NCBI RefSeq assembly: GCF_001476905.1
Contig: NZ_LDTE01000112.1
Location: forward strand, 1 to 56,877
DNA from: Sphingomonas sanguinis
Lineage (GTDB): Bacteria; Pseudomonadota; Alphaproteobacteria; Sphingomonadales; Sphingomonadaceae
Direction of reading: 5' to 3'
DNA length: 56,877 nucleotides
The notes below the pieces were generated by a model. That model saw nothing but the letters and a program-made list of their open reading frames with translations. It was not told the origin of the DNA and ran no database searches. A program made the translations under genes and the position numbers. Below, piece after piece: positions 18,169 through 26,009 of the stretch (the stretch's first letter is position 1; the number at the start of each line of letters is the position of its first letter).

Positions 18169-18315
18169 ATGTTCGCCACCACCTTCACCCGCCAGATCGC
18201 CGCCATCGCCTGCACCGTCGTGATGAGCGCCACCTGCCTGATGGGCGCCCTCGCCCCCGCGCATGTCGCCACCGCACAGACGTCGGTTGCGGCGATCGAG
18301 GCACCGACCGCATAA
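18169..18315 (+). CDS. Small exported protein, first gene of psp operon
   Basis: This 48-residue product reads as a signal peptide (MFATTFTRQIAAIACTVVMS...APAHVATAQ) with only about 10-12 residues remaining after the predicted cleavage (TSVAAIEAPTA). A ribosome site CAGGGAG lies about 8 bases upstream, and the gene is the first downstream of the sigma-54 promoter, 31 bp before pspA. No family is recognised. It could be a stress-induced peptide, or its translation could regulate pspA. Confidence 0.65.
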   Translation: MFATTFTRQIAAIACTVVMSATCLMGALAPAHVATAQTSVAAIEAPTA

Positions 18316-18346
18316 TCCCCGAATAGCCGCCATCAAGGAGTATCCG

Positions 18347-19015
18347 ATGGGCATTTTCTCCCGCACCCGCGACATCGTCGCCGCCAATTTCGCCGACCTG
18401 CTGGACAAGGCGGAAGACCCCGCGAAGATGATCCGCATGATCATCCTCGAAATGGAGGAAACGCTTGTCGAGGTGCGCGCCTCCGCTGCCCGCACGATCG
18501 CCGACCAGAAGGAAATCCGCCGCCACATCATGAAGCTGGACCAGCTTCAGGACAGCTGGACCGAAAAGGCCGAGCTGGCGTTGTCGAAGGATCGCGAGGA
18601 CCTGGCCAAGGCCGCGCTGATCGAACGCCAGAAGGCCGCCGACATGGCCGACCAGCTAAAAGCCGAGGTCCAGGTGCTCGACGATGCGCTGCGCGCGTCG
18701 GAAGAGGACATCGCCAAGCTGCAGAACAAGCTGCGCGAGGCGCGGACCAAGCAGAATGCGGTCCAGACCCGTCTGGAAAGCGCCAACAACCGCTATCGCC
18801 TGCGCGAGATGTGGAACGGCCCGAAGACGCACGACGCGTTCAGCCGCTTCGACATGCTGGAGCGCAAGGTGGACGAGGCCGAGGGTCGCGCGGAAGCGCT
18901 GGGCCTGGGCGCGAACCCCAAGACGCTCGAGGACGAGATCGCCGAACTGCGCGCCTCGGACCGGATCGATGCCGAACTCGCCGCGCTCAAGGCGCGCCTG
19001 AACAAGGGGGAGTGA
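18347..19015 (+). CDS. pspA: Phage shock protein A
   Basis: PspA (222 aa) is the ESCRT-III-like peripheral membrane protein that protects the inner membrane and restrains PspF. It starts MGIFSRTRDIVAANFADLLD, the amphipathic helix typical of the family, and continues as a long coiled coil (EDPAKMIRMIILEMEETLVEV and later helices). AAGGAG sits 7 bases upstream. It is followed after 1 bp by pspB. Confidence 0.96.
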   Translation: MGIFSRTRDIVAANFADLLDKAEDPAKMIRMIILEMEETLVEVRASAARTIADQKEIRRHIMKLDQLQDSWTEKAELALSKDREDLAKAALIERQKAADMADQLKAEVQVLDDALRASEEDIAKLQNKLREARTKQNAVQTRLESANNRYRLREMWNGPKTHDAFSRFDMLERKVDEAEGRAEALGLGANPKTLEDEIAELRASDRIDAELAALKARLNKGE

Positions 19016-19016
19016 G

Positions 19017-19310
19017 ATGGAGGATATCGTCACCCCCGGCGTTGCGATTGTCACGCTGTTCATCGCTTTGCCCTGGTTGATCCTGCACTATGTTACCAAG
19101 TGGAAGCAGGCGCCCAAGATCACCCATGAGGACGAGCAGTTGCTCGACGAGCTTCATATGCTCGCCCGGCGGCTCGAGGATCGGGTGAACACCGTCGAAC
19201 GGATCGTCGCCGCCGACAATCCCAACTTCAAGCCCAGCCTGTCGCAGTCCGAATGGCGCCCCGAAGGCCGCCTCGGTCAGCATGACTACAGCCTCGATCG
19301 GAGGAACTGA
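19017..19310 (+). CDS. pspB: Phage shock protein B
   Basis: PspB (97 aa) is an inner-membrane protein with one N-terminal helix (VAIVTLFIALPWLILHYV) and a cytoplasmic coiled coil. With PspC it relays envelope stress to PspA. The helix LARRLEDRVNTVERIVAAD carries the signature repeated in the four small proteins downstream. The C-terminus (about 20 residues after NPNFKPSLSQ) is longer than in E. coli PspB. It lies 1 bp after pspA and 1 bp before pspC. Confidence 0.92.
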   Translation: MEDIVTPGVAIVTLFIALPWLILHYVTKWKQAPKITHEDEQLLDELHMLARRLEDRVNTVERIVAADNPNFKPSLSQSEWRPEGRLGQHDYSLDRRN

Positions 19311-19311
19311 C

Positions 19312-19695
19312 ATGTCCGCCAGCCGCACCAATTTCTACCTCGATAAACAGAATGCCAAGTTCAAGGGCGTCTGCTCGGGCATCGCCGACTACACCGGCGT
19401 CGATGTGATGTGGGTCCGCGTCGCCGCAGTCCTGCTGACCATCACCGGGGTCGGCATGCCCTGGGTTCCGCTCGCCTATATGCTGATCGCCTGGATGGCG
19501 ACGGCCAAGCCGATCGGCCTCTACCAGTCCGCCGAGGACGCCAAATTCTGGCAGGGCGTGCGCAGCAACCCACGCCGCTCGACCGCCGAGGTCCGCTCGA
19601 AGTTCCGCGATCTCGACCGTCGCCTCGCCGATATCGAACTGCACTACACCAGCCGCAATCGCCAGCTGGCCGACGAGATCGACAGCCTGCGCTGA
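19312..19695 (+). CDS. pspC: Phage shock protein C
   Basis: PspC (127 aa) contains the PspC domain (FYLDKQNAKFKGVCSGIADYTGVDVMWVRVAAVLL) with membrane helices around residues 35-60, followed by a cytoplasmic helical tail ending FRDLDRRLADIELHYTSRN. The ATG at 19312 is chosen because it opens the standard domain and follows GGAGG. It acts with PspB as a membrane sensor in known systems. Confidence 0.93.
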   Translation: MSASRTNFYLDKQNAKFKGVCSGIADYTGVDVMWVRVAAVLLTITGVGMPWVPLAYMLIAWMATAKPIGLYQSAEDAKFWQGVRSNPRRSTAEVRSKFRDLDRRLADIELHYTSRNRQLADEIDSLR

Positions 19696-19736
19696 GACCG
19701 CGCTGACACATCAACTATCCTATGGGAGTATGGATT

Positions 19737-20033
19737 ATGTCTTGGGGAGGACCGGGTTTCGTCCTGGCGATCATCGCAATGTCGACGATCGGTTGGGTCG
19801 TCACCACCTGGATACGGGCCAAGCACGGCTATAGCCTGGAAAACGACTGGGGCGGCATGACGCACAAGAGCGACATCGCCGACGGCCGCAAGGTCGAACT
19901 GCTGACCGCCGAGAACCAGAAGCTGGTCGGCCAGGTCTCTCGACTGGAGGAGCGGATCGCGGTGCTGGAGCGCATCGCCACCGATCCCGCCGAGCGGACC
20001 GCGCGCGAAATCGATGCGCTGCGCGATCGCTGA
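19737..20033 (+). CDS. PspB-like small membrane/coiled-coil protein 1
   Basis: The 98-residue product has one N-terminal membrane helix (FVLAIIAMSTIGWVVTTWI), a polar middle part and a C-terminal coiled coil with SRLEERIAVLERIATD, the same signature as PspB. GGGAG 8 bases upstream supports the ATG at 19737 over 19722. It lies 41 bp after pspC in the same direction. Function is unknown; a role in the psp response is inferred from position and likeness. Confidence 0.75.
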   Translation: MSWGGPGFVLAIIAMSTIGWVVTTWIRAKHGYSLENDWGGMTHKSDIADGRKVELLTAENQKLVGQVSRLEERIAVLERIATDPAERTAREIDALRDR

Positions 20034-20045
20034 GGGAGAAGGGTG

Positions 20046-20333
20046 ATGAATGATATCGGCATCCTGGTCCCACTCTTCGGTATCAGCTGCGGCATGGTCG
20101 CGATCATCGGCGGCGTCTTCGTCCGCCCCTGGTTCGCCTATCGCGAAAAGCGGCTGGCCACCGAAGCCTCGATGGTCGCGGAAAAGGCGGCGCAATATGC
20201 CGCCCAGACCGAACGGCTCGAACAGCGGGTCCGGGTGCTGGAGCGGATCATCACCGATCGCGGCCTGGCGCTGAGCGACGAGATCGACGGTCTGCGGGTC
20301 CCCGGCGAGACGCCCGTCCGCATCGACCACTGA
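20046..20333 (+). CDS. PspB-like small membrane/coiled-coil protein 2
   Basis: The 95-residue product has an N-terminal membrane helix (ILVPLFGISCGMVAIIGGVFV), a charged linker (YREKRLATEASMVAEKAA) and the signature TERLEQRVRVLERIITDRG. It begins 12 bp after the previous gene. A short extra tail (VPGETPVRIDH) follows the coiled coil. The preceding GTG at 20043 is an alternative start. No characterised homologue is recognised. Confidence 0.72.
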   Translation: MNDIGILVPLFGISCGMVAIIGGVFVRPWFAYREKRLATEASMVAEKAAQYAAQTERLEQRVRVLERIITDRGLALSDEIDGLRVPGETPVRIDH

Positions 20334-20359
20334 CAATAGAATAAAGGGGAGTTACCGCT

Positions 20360-20617
20360 ATGTCCGGCGGACAGTTCATGACCGTTCTGATCGTCGCGAT
20401 CGTGATGATCGCCAGCATCTTCAAGGCCAAGCATCGCCGCTCGCCCGGTCTCGACATGGTCGAGCATCTGCGCGGCGACAGCGCCCGCGACACCCAGGCG
20501 CTGCGCGGCGAAATCCAGCAGCTCAAGGAGCGCATCCAGGTGCTGGAGCGCGTCATCACCGACGAGCGCAAGAGCATCGACCTCGACCGCGAGATCGAGC
20601 GGCTGCGCGACCGTTAA
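20360..20617 (+). CDS. PspB-like small membrane/coiled-coil protein 3
   Basis: The 85-residue product has one membrane helix (FMTVLIVAIVMIASIF), a basic stop-transfer segment (KAKHRRS) and the signature QQLKERIQVLERVITDERK, ending REIERLRDR. It follows the previous gene by 26 bp, with AGGGGAG upstream of the ATG. Its C-terminus is nearly the same as that of protein 1 (EIDALRDR). Confidence 0.72.
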   Translation: MSGGQFMTVLIVAIVMIASIFKAKHRRSPGLDMVEHLRGDSARDTQALRGEIQQLKERIQVLERVITDERKSIDLDREIERLRDR

Positions 20618-20650
20618 GCCAACCATTGATACGGACAGGGAGCCCGGATC

Positions 20651-20890
20651 ATGACCGACACCAATCTCTACATCGTCCTTGCCACCGCCGGGCTTGCCGG
20701 CCTCGCGATGATCGTCACCGCCGGTCTCGCCGGATGGCGCGGCTGGTTGCAGCTGAAGAGCCGCGAGTTCGACCGGACGAACGACATGCCCTATCCGCCC
20801 GCCAGCTCGGCGGCGTCGCGGATCGAGATGGCGGACCTGAAGGAGCGTATCCGCAAGCTCGAAGCCATCGCCGCCGGCGTCGACCTCTGA
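20651..20890 (+). CDS. PspB-like small membrane/coiled-coil protein 4
   Basis: The 79-residue product has one membrane helix (YIVLATAGLAGLAMIVTAGLAG) and a shorter C-terminal helix with ADLKERIRKLEAIAAG, a more diverged form of the shared signature. It starts 33 bp after the previous gene with AGGGAG upstream, and is the last of the row. Function unknown. Confidence 0.68.
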   Translation: MTDTNLYIVLATAGLAGLAMIVTAGLAGWRGWLQLKSREFDRTNDMPYPPASSAASRIEMADLKERIRKLEAIAAGVDL

Positions 20891-20994
20891 CCATCGCATG
20901 GGACAGGTGGGAATGGCCCTCCCCCTTGATCCTGCCCACGATCGACGGCGACCCGGCTTGTCGTGGGATCATGCACCGGGTAGCGGACAATGCC

Positions 20995-21396
20995 ATGTCC
21001 GACCTTGCCGAAATCCGCGACGAATATGAATTTCTCGACGCCGACGATCGCTATCGACTGCTGATCGATCTCGGCCGCGCGTTGGAGCCGATGCCCGAGG
21101 CATTGAAGACCGATGCGACACTAGTGCGCGGCTGCTCGGCCTCGGTCTGGGTCTATCCGACCAAAAGCGATGGCGACAGGCTGCATTTCCTGGCGGACTC
21201 GAACGCGGCGATCACCAAGGGGATCATCGCGCTGGTCCTGAAGACGGTGCAGGACCGGACGCCTGCGGACATTCTGGCGACCGATATTGAGGGTGAACTG
21301 GCGCCGTTCGACCTGAAGAACCAGCTGAGTTCCAACCGGACCCAGGGGATTCCGAATATGATCGCGCTGATCCGGGAGACCGCCGGGCGGTATTGA
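20995..21396 (+). CDS. SufE-family sulfur acceptor
   Basis: The 133-residue protein has the SufE fold: EYEFLDADDRYRLLIDLGRAL at the N-terminus, then VRGCSASVW with the persulfide-accepting C47, and HFLADSNAAITKGIIALVL. SufE takes sulfur from a cysteine desulfurase and passes it to the Fe-S scaffold. The desulfurases in this window are 18 kb away. The ATG at 20995 gives the family start; an upstream ATG at 20971 is possible. It is separated from the psp row by 104 bp and may be transcribed independently. Confidence 0.88.
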   Translation: MSDLAEIRDEYEFLDADDRYRLLIDLGRALEPMPEALKTDATLVRGCSASVWVYPTKSDGDRLHFLADSNAAITKGIIALVLKTVQDRTPADILATDIEGELAPFDLKNQLSSNRTQGIPNMIALIRETAGRY

Positions 21397-21408
21397 TCAG
21401 GCAGCGGC

Positions 21409-21607
21409 GGGCTCGGTGAGACACCGGGCCCTCCCCCATCCCCTCCCGCCTGCGGGAGGGGAGCGGCTAGAGGCGCAGAGGGGTTAGTTTTGTTCGCCGT
21501 TAAGCCATGGGCAGGTCGCTGTTGAAGCAGGCTTAGGGCTCCCCAAAACACGCCCCTCGCGCAGGCGGGAGGGGATGGGGGAGGGCCTGGTGTCTCACTG
21601 AGCCCCC
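21409..21607. repeat. Palindromic repeat pair with long outer inverted repeat
   Basis: Two hairpin palindromes (CCCCTCCCGC-CT-GCGGGAGGGG at 21440-21461 and an imperfect copy at 21553-21574) face each other 91 bp apart. The flanks extend the inverted repeat outwards through CCCTCCCCCAT and GGTGAGACACC to about 53 bp per arm, with few mismatches. The right arm is nearly identical to that at 44581-44637. Confidence 0.85.
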
Positions 21608-21616
21608 GCTAAAACC

Positions 21617-21913
21617 TCAAGCCCCCCGCCCCAACCGCGCCGCAACCGCTTCGACATCCTCGCCCGGCGTCACCACCAGCCATTCCCCCGGTCGCCGCCC
21701 ATCCACCAGCGTCACCGCATTCTTCGGACATAGCCCCAGGCACTTCGTCTCGACCACCCCGACCGGGGCCTTCCGCCCCTTGCCGAAGATTCGCCTCAGC
21801 GCCTTGGCCAGCGGCGTCTTGCCCTTCGGCCCGAATCCACCGCCGACCTTTTTGGAACATTTGCCGCAGACCAGGACCGTCGCTTCCCACTCCGCCTTGG
21901 CGCGACGGATCAT
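21617..21913 (-). CDS. (2Fe-2S) thioredoxin-fold ferredoxin-like protein
   Basis: The 98-residue protein has two cysteine pairs, C16/C19 in VCGKCSKK and C58/C62 in TKCLGLCPK, in the order used by thioredoxin-like [2Fe-2S] ferredoxins. It then reads NAVTLV...GEWLVVTPGED, as in that family. Redox role and partner are unknown. The ATG at 21913 overlaps the stop of the J-domain gene (ATGA), so the two are coupled. Confidence 0.8.
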   Translation of the reverse strand: MIRRAKAEWEATVLVCGKCSKKVGGGFGPKGKTPLAKALRRIFGKGRKAPVGVVETKCLGLCPKNAVTLVDGRRPGEWLVVTPGEDVEAVAARLGRGA

Positions 21914-22563
21914 TCGGGTTTCCAGCTCCGGCGTTCCTCGGCGGCGCGAAGAACCTCGTAGGCCGCCTGCACCTGCTGGAATTTGGTCGCCGCCTCCGGG
22001 TCGTTGGGGCGAATATCGGGATGGTTCGCCTTGGCGAGCCCGCGCCACGTCGCGCGGATCAGGTCGAACTCGGCGTCCGGCTCCAGCCCCAGCGCATCGA
22101 GCGCGCGCATCTCGTCGCGTGACCGGCTGCCGTCGCCAGGCCCCGCCCAGGCCTGGTGCTTGGACTGGGCATAGCCTGCACTGGTCTGCCGCTCGGACGC
22201 TTCGCGCGCGGCGGCTTCCTCGGCGCTCAAACCCTGAAAATAGTCCCAGCCGCGATTATACTCGGCGGCATGCGCCTCGCAGAAATACCAGCGGTCAGGG
22301 CTGTTGGGAGATTTGGGGGCCGGGCAGTTGCCCGGTTGGTCGCAACCGTGCCGGTCGCAGATACGCACAGGTTTTGCCTCCCGCGACGCGCCATAGCTGC
22401 GCCAGCGGGGGAAGCCCCAGTCGTTGGATCGGGTAGAAGAACGCGCCACGCCGGCCGATTTAGGCGACTTGCGCGCCGGTGCAAGCATCGACGCCGTGCT
22501 TTGCGGGACAGAGCCTCCAAATGCCCGCTGAATCGCTTGACCGGCAATGGTTCCCTCGTTCAT
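21910..22563 (-). CDS. J-domain protein with Cys-rich N-terminal part
   Basis: The last 65 residues form a J domain, with the HPD motif at 181-183 (ANHPDIRPNDPEAATKFQQ), so the protein should recruit and stimulate a DnaK-type chaperone. The N-terminal part has cysteines at 69, 74, 80 and 95 (CDRHGC...C...FCEAH), which could bind zinc, and a basic leader. There is no Gly/Phe region or DnaJ zinc-finger repeat, so it is a class C co-chaperone. The start is uncertain: 22563 or 22488. It is divergent from sulP and coupled to the ferredoxin-like gene. Confidence 0.8.
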   Translation of the reverse strand: MNEGTIAGQAIQRAFGGSVPQSTASMLAPARKSPKSAGVARSSTRSNDWGFPRWRSYGASREAKPVRICDRHGCDQPGNCPAPKSPNSPDRWYFCEAHAAEYNRGWDYFQGLSAEEAAAREASERQTSAGYAQSKHQAWAGPGDGSRSRDEMRALDALGLEPDAEFDLIRATWRGLAKANHPDIRPNDPEAATKFQQVQAAYEVLRAAEERRSWKPE

Positions 22564-22586
22564 GAAATATACGTCATCATATATTC

Positions 22587-22603
22587 ATGTCCGTACCGGA
22601 CAT
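22587..22603. promoter_or_regulatory. Palindrome in the sulP leader
   Basis: ATGTCCG and CGGACAT form perfect 7-bp arms around TAC, 32-48 bp before the GTG start of sulP and between it and the divergent J-domain gene. It may be an operator. The regulator is unknown. Confidence 0.4.
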
Positions 22604-22634
22604 ATGCGGACGCCCAGTTTTGACAGGAGCCAGC

Positions 22635-24215
22635 GTGGCCCAAAGTCGTTCTTTCCTGGCCACCGCAAGAGCGGACATACCGGCCTCCATCGTGGTGGCG
22701 CTGGTCGCCCTGCCCCTCTGTCTCGGCGTCGCGGTCGCATCGGGTGCGCCGCCCTTTGCGGGCATGATCGCCGGGATTGCGGGCGGCCTGATCGTCGGTT
22801 TCCTGTCCAAGTCGCCCTTGTCGGTCGCGGGTCCCGCCGCCGGTCTGACCGTCATCGTGTTCGAGGCGATCGAGCGGCTGCCCAGTTTCCAGGTCTTCCT
22901 GCTGGCCGTGATGCTGGCGGGCATCCTCCAGCTGGCCTTCTCCTTCACCCGTGCGGGCGTGCTGGCCGAGTTCGTCCCCTCCTCCGTCATCACCGGCATG
23001 CTGGCGGCGATCGGCTTGATCCTGATCCTGAAGCAGATTCCCCATGCCATCGGCTATGACGGCGATTTCGAGGGCAGCTTCGAATATGCCAGCCGGGCGG
23101 GCGGCAACACCTTTACCGACCTGTGGACCAGCGTCAGCAACGACATTGCTCCCGGTGCGGTGCTGATCGGCGCGGTGTCGCTGGCCTTCCTGTTCTGGTG
23201 GGATCACGCCAAGCCCAAGCAAGGCCCGCTGCGCCTTCTGCCCGGACCGCTGGTCGTCGTCGTCATCGGCGTGGTCGGCAACATGATCCTGGGCGCGACG
23301 CGTCCCGACTGGCAGCTGGCGGGCGCGCATCTGGTGCGGGTGCCGGTCGCGGGCAGCGCCTCGCAATTCCTCGGCCAGTTCCAGCTTCCCGACTTCTCGG
23401 CGATCGGCATGGGCGCGGTGTGGACCACCGCGATCACGCTGGCGATCGTCGCCAGCCTGGAATCACTGCTGAGCGTCAAGGCGGTGGACGAGCTCGATCC
23501 GCGCCGCCGCACCACCGACAAGAATTGGGAGCTGATGGCGCAGGGCGGCGGCAATATCGTCTCCGGCCTGCTCGGCGGTCTGCCCGTCACCTCGGTGATC
23601 GTGCGCTCTTCGGCCAATGTCGATGCGGGGGCGGAAAGCAAGCTGTCGACGATGTTGCACGCCACCTGGCTGCTGCTGTCGGTCGCGCTCATCCCGGTCG
23701 TGCTGAACCAGATTCCGCTGGCCGCGCTGGCCGCCGTGCTGATCGCCACCGGCTACAAGCTGTGCAAGCCCAAGCTGTTCACCGAGCGGTACAAGCAGGG
23801 GTGGAGCCAGTTCATCCCCTTCATCGTCACCATCCTGGCGATCCTGCGCACCGACCTGCTGATCGGCATCCTGGTCGGTCTGGTCGTCGGCTTCGTGTTC
23901 GTCGTGGCGCGCAATTTCCGCCCGGCGCTGACCTTCGCGTCCGATGGCGAGGATTGCCTGATCCGGGCGCGGCGCAACCTGTACTTCATCCACAAATACG
24001 AATTGCAGAAGTCGCTGGGCAAGGTGCCGGACGGTGCCAACCTGCTGATCGACCTGTCCTCGACCTCCTATGTCGACCTGGACAATGTCGACATCATCAA
24101 CGCCTTCATCAAGGGCGCCGACTTCCGTGGGATCAGCGTGATCGTGCGCGGCGACATCGCCGAGCGGACCACGCCGCTCATCAATGCCCCATCGACCGGA
24201 GTGCGCTACGCATGA
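22635..24215 (+). CDS. SulP-family anion transporter
   Basis: The 526-residue protein is a SulP/SLC26 membrane transporter with about 12 helices, beginning DIPASIVVALVALPLCLGVAVASGAPP and carrying LESLLSVKAVDELDPRRRT and PVTSVIVRSSANV. A shortened STAS domain with LLIDLSSTSYVDLDNVDII forms the C-terminus. The GTG at 22635 is chosen because AGGAG lies 5 bases upstream. The ATG at 22587 would place a palindrome in the coding region. The beta-carbonic anhydrase overlaps its stop by 4 bp, so the likely substrate is bicarbonate rather than sulfate. Confidence 0.9.
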   Translation: MAQSRSFLATARADIPASIVVALVALPLCLGVAVASGAPPFAGMIAGIAGGLIVGFLSKSPLSVAGPAAGLTVIVFEAIERLPSFQVFLLAVMLAGILQLAFSFTRAGVLAEFVPSSVITGMLAAIGLILILKQIPHAIGYDGDFEGSFEYASRAGGNTFTDLWTSVSNDIAPGAVLIGAVSLAFLFWWDHAKPKQGPLRLLPGPLVVVVIGVVGNMILGATRPDWQLAGAHLVRVPVAGSASQFLGQFQLPDFSAIGMGAVWTTAITLAIVASLESLLSVKAVDELDPRRRTTDKNWELMAQGGGNIVSGLLGGLPVTSVIVRSSANVDAGAESKLSTMLHATWLLLSVALIPVVLNQIPLAALAAVLIATGYKLCKPKLFTERYKQGWSQFIPFIVTILAILRTDLLIGILVGLVVGFVFVVARNFRPALTFASDGEDCLIRARRNLYFIHKYELQKSLGKVPDGANLLIDLSSTSYVDLDNVDIINAFIKGADFRGISVIVRGDIAERTTPLINAPSTGVRYA

Positions 24216-24850
24216 GGGAATATAAGCAGCTGCTGCTCGCCAATAAGGCCTGGGCAACCGAACTCCTCGAGGAAAAGGCCGACTTCTTCCAGCGGCAGAC
24301 GGCGGGCCAGAAACCCGATTTCCTGTGGATCGGCTGTTCCGACAGCCGGGTGACGCCCGAGCAGATGACGATGACCCCGCCGGGCGGCATGTTCCTGCAC
24401 CGGAACATCGCCAACTTGGTCCATGACGACGACCTGAACCTGTTGTCGGTGGTGCAGTACGCGGTCGATGTGCTGAAGGTCCGTCACGTCATCCTGTGCG
24501 GCCATCATGGCTGTGGCGGCGTGCTGGCAACACTGGAGGGTGGCACGCAGGGGCCGGTCGACCAATGGCTGGGCAATGCCCGCGACGTGCTGCATCGCCA
24601 CCAGGACGAGATCGATGCCCAGCCGGACCAGGCCGCGAAGGTCAACCGGCTGGTCGAGGTGAACGTTATGGAGCAGCTGCGCCACCTCGCCCGGCTCGAC
24701 ACGATCCAGAAGGCCTTTGCCGAGAAGCGCGAGCTGTGGCTGCACGGCTGGGTCTATGACATTCGAGACGGGCATATCAAAACTCTGCTCGAGATCGACG
24801 CTAACACCGACCTCGACGGCATGGTCCGTCCCGACAAGGTACTCGTCTGA
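24212..24850 (+). CDS. Beta-class carbonic anhydrase
   Basis: The 212-residue enzyme interconverts CO2 and bicarbonate in the cytoplasm. The zinc site is C42, D44, H98 and C101 (GCSDSRV and CGHHGCGG), with D44-R46 forming the catalytic dyad. GGMFLHRNIANLV is also typical. The ATG overlaps the SulP stop as ATGA. Together they resemble the SulP/carbonic anhydrase pairs thought to couple bicarbonate transport to hydration. Confidence 0.95.
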   Translation: MREYKQLLLANKAWATELLEEKADFFQRQTAGQKPDFLWIGCSDSRVTPEQMTMTPPGGMFLHRNIANLVHDDDLNLLSVVQYAVDVLKVRHVILCGHHGCGGVLATLEGGTQGPVDQWLGNARDVLHRHQDEIDAQPDQAAKVNRLVEVNVMEQLRHLARLDTIQKAFAEKRELWLHGWVYDIRDGHIKTLLEIDANTDLDGMVRPDKVLV

Positions 24851-24914
24851 TCGCGGCCGCTTGATCGCGCCCCGGTGACCGCCTAGCCTCTTCCCGTCCA
24901 TGGGGGAGGATGAC

Positions 24915-25982
24915 ATGCGGCACTGGGGTATGGCGGCGATGGTCGCGTTGTTGGCAACGAGCAGTGTTTCGGCGCGCGATCTGGAGGTTCCAGCGAACAA
25001 GGGCTGGATGCACGCCGAGACGAAGCTGATCGTCCGGTCGAGCGTCGCCGGGCTGAACCGCACCGCGATCACCGACGCGACGACCTCGGAACATGACATC
25101 GCCGTCAAGCTAGAAAGCCCCGACAAGGCGGTCTTCGCCACGCTGTTCCTGTTCCACCCCGCGGTGCCCAGCGTGCCGCTCTGGTTCGACCGCTCGCGCA
25201 CCGCAATCGAGGAGCGCAAGAATTTCGACAAGGGCGCGCCCGCCAGCGCCGATCCCATCGCCTTCGCGCCGCTGGGCACCGGTCCGGCGGTGGGCTTGCG
25301 CCAGAGCTGGTCGCTGCTGAGTAGTCCGTATCGCAGCACCTCGCTGGCGGTGATGCCGATGGGCGAATGGTTGCTGGTCGTGCGCCTGACCGCCGAGAAG
25401 CTGACCGCCACGACGCTCGACGGCAAGATGGACGAGATCATCGCCGCGCTGAAGCCCGCCATCGCGACGACGCCCGCCTATCCGGGTCCGGCGGTGCCGA
25501 TCCAGCCCTGCGCCAGCCAGACCGACTTCGCGCATCTGCCCAAGGCCAAGGTGGAAAAGCCTGGCGGGGCCGACGTCATGAGTGATCTGCTGCTGGGCGC
25601 GGTCATGGCCAATCACAAGCCCGCCCCCACGACCGAAGCCGTAAAGCCCGCCGGGCCGATCTGCCGCGATGGGGCCGGCCATACGACCTACGGCGTCTAT
25701 CGTTGGGATGGGTCCGACATCAACGGCTATACGATGGCGCTTTACGATGCCGGACGCACGATCAGCGTCTTTCCGAGCATCATGAGCCAGATCGAAAAGC
25801 GCAAGACCATGTCCTATTCGGTGGTGCTGCATCATGTTGATGACAGCGCGGACAGCTATCCCTCGTTCAACGGCCTGCCCCGCCCCGAACAGGTATGGGA
25901 CCTTATCACCAAGGGAACACCCTCGGCCACGTCACAAGGCAATAATGTCTCGATCAATGCCAGCGCGCTGGGCAAGCCGTGA
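24915..25982 (+). CDS. Exported protein of unknown function
   Basis: The 355-residue product has a signal peptide (MRHWGMAAMVALLATSSVSA) and a mixed alpha/beta body with scattered cysteines (about 198 and 253). No family is recognised. Features that can be seen are LVVRLTAEKLTATTLDGKMDEIIAALKP, which suggests a conserved helix, and a C-terminal domain rich in Ser/Asn. The ATG at 24915 follows GGGGGAGG by about 6 bases. It stands alone between the carbonic anhydrase gene and RNase P RNA. Confidence 0.75.
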   Translation: MRHWGMAAMVALLATSSVSARDLEVPANKGWMHAETKLIVRSSVAGLNRTAITDATTSEHDIAVKLESPDKAVFATLFLFHPAVPSVPLWFDRSRTAIEERKNFDKGAPASADPIAFAPLGTGPAVGLRQSWSLLSSPYRSTSLAVMPMGEWLLVVRLTAEKLTATTLDGKMDEIIAALKPAIATTPAYPGPAVPIQPCASQTDFAHLPKAKVEKPGGADVMSDLLLGAVMANHKPAPTTEAVKPAGPICRDGAGHTTYGVYRWDGSDINGYTMALYDAGRTISVFPSIMSQIEKRKTMSYSVVLHHVDDSADSYPSFNGLPRPEQVWDLITKGTPSATSQGNNVSINASALGKP

Positions 25983-26009
25983 TCGGGCAATAGCCCGGTC
26001 GGAAAATTC

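Noticed and set aside
21409..21607. CRISPR array or tRNA-like structure in the repeat region
   Set aside because: There are only two palindromes in inverted order, with no regular spacers and no cloverleaf.
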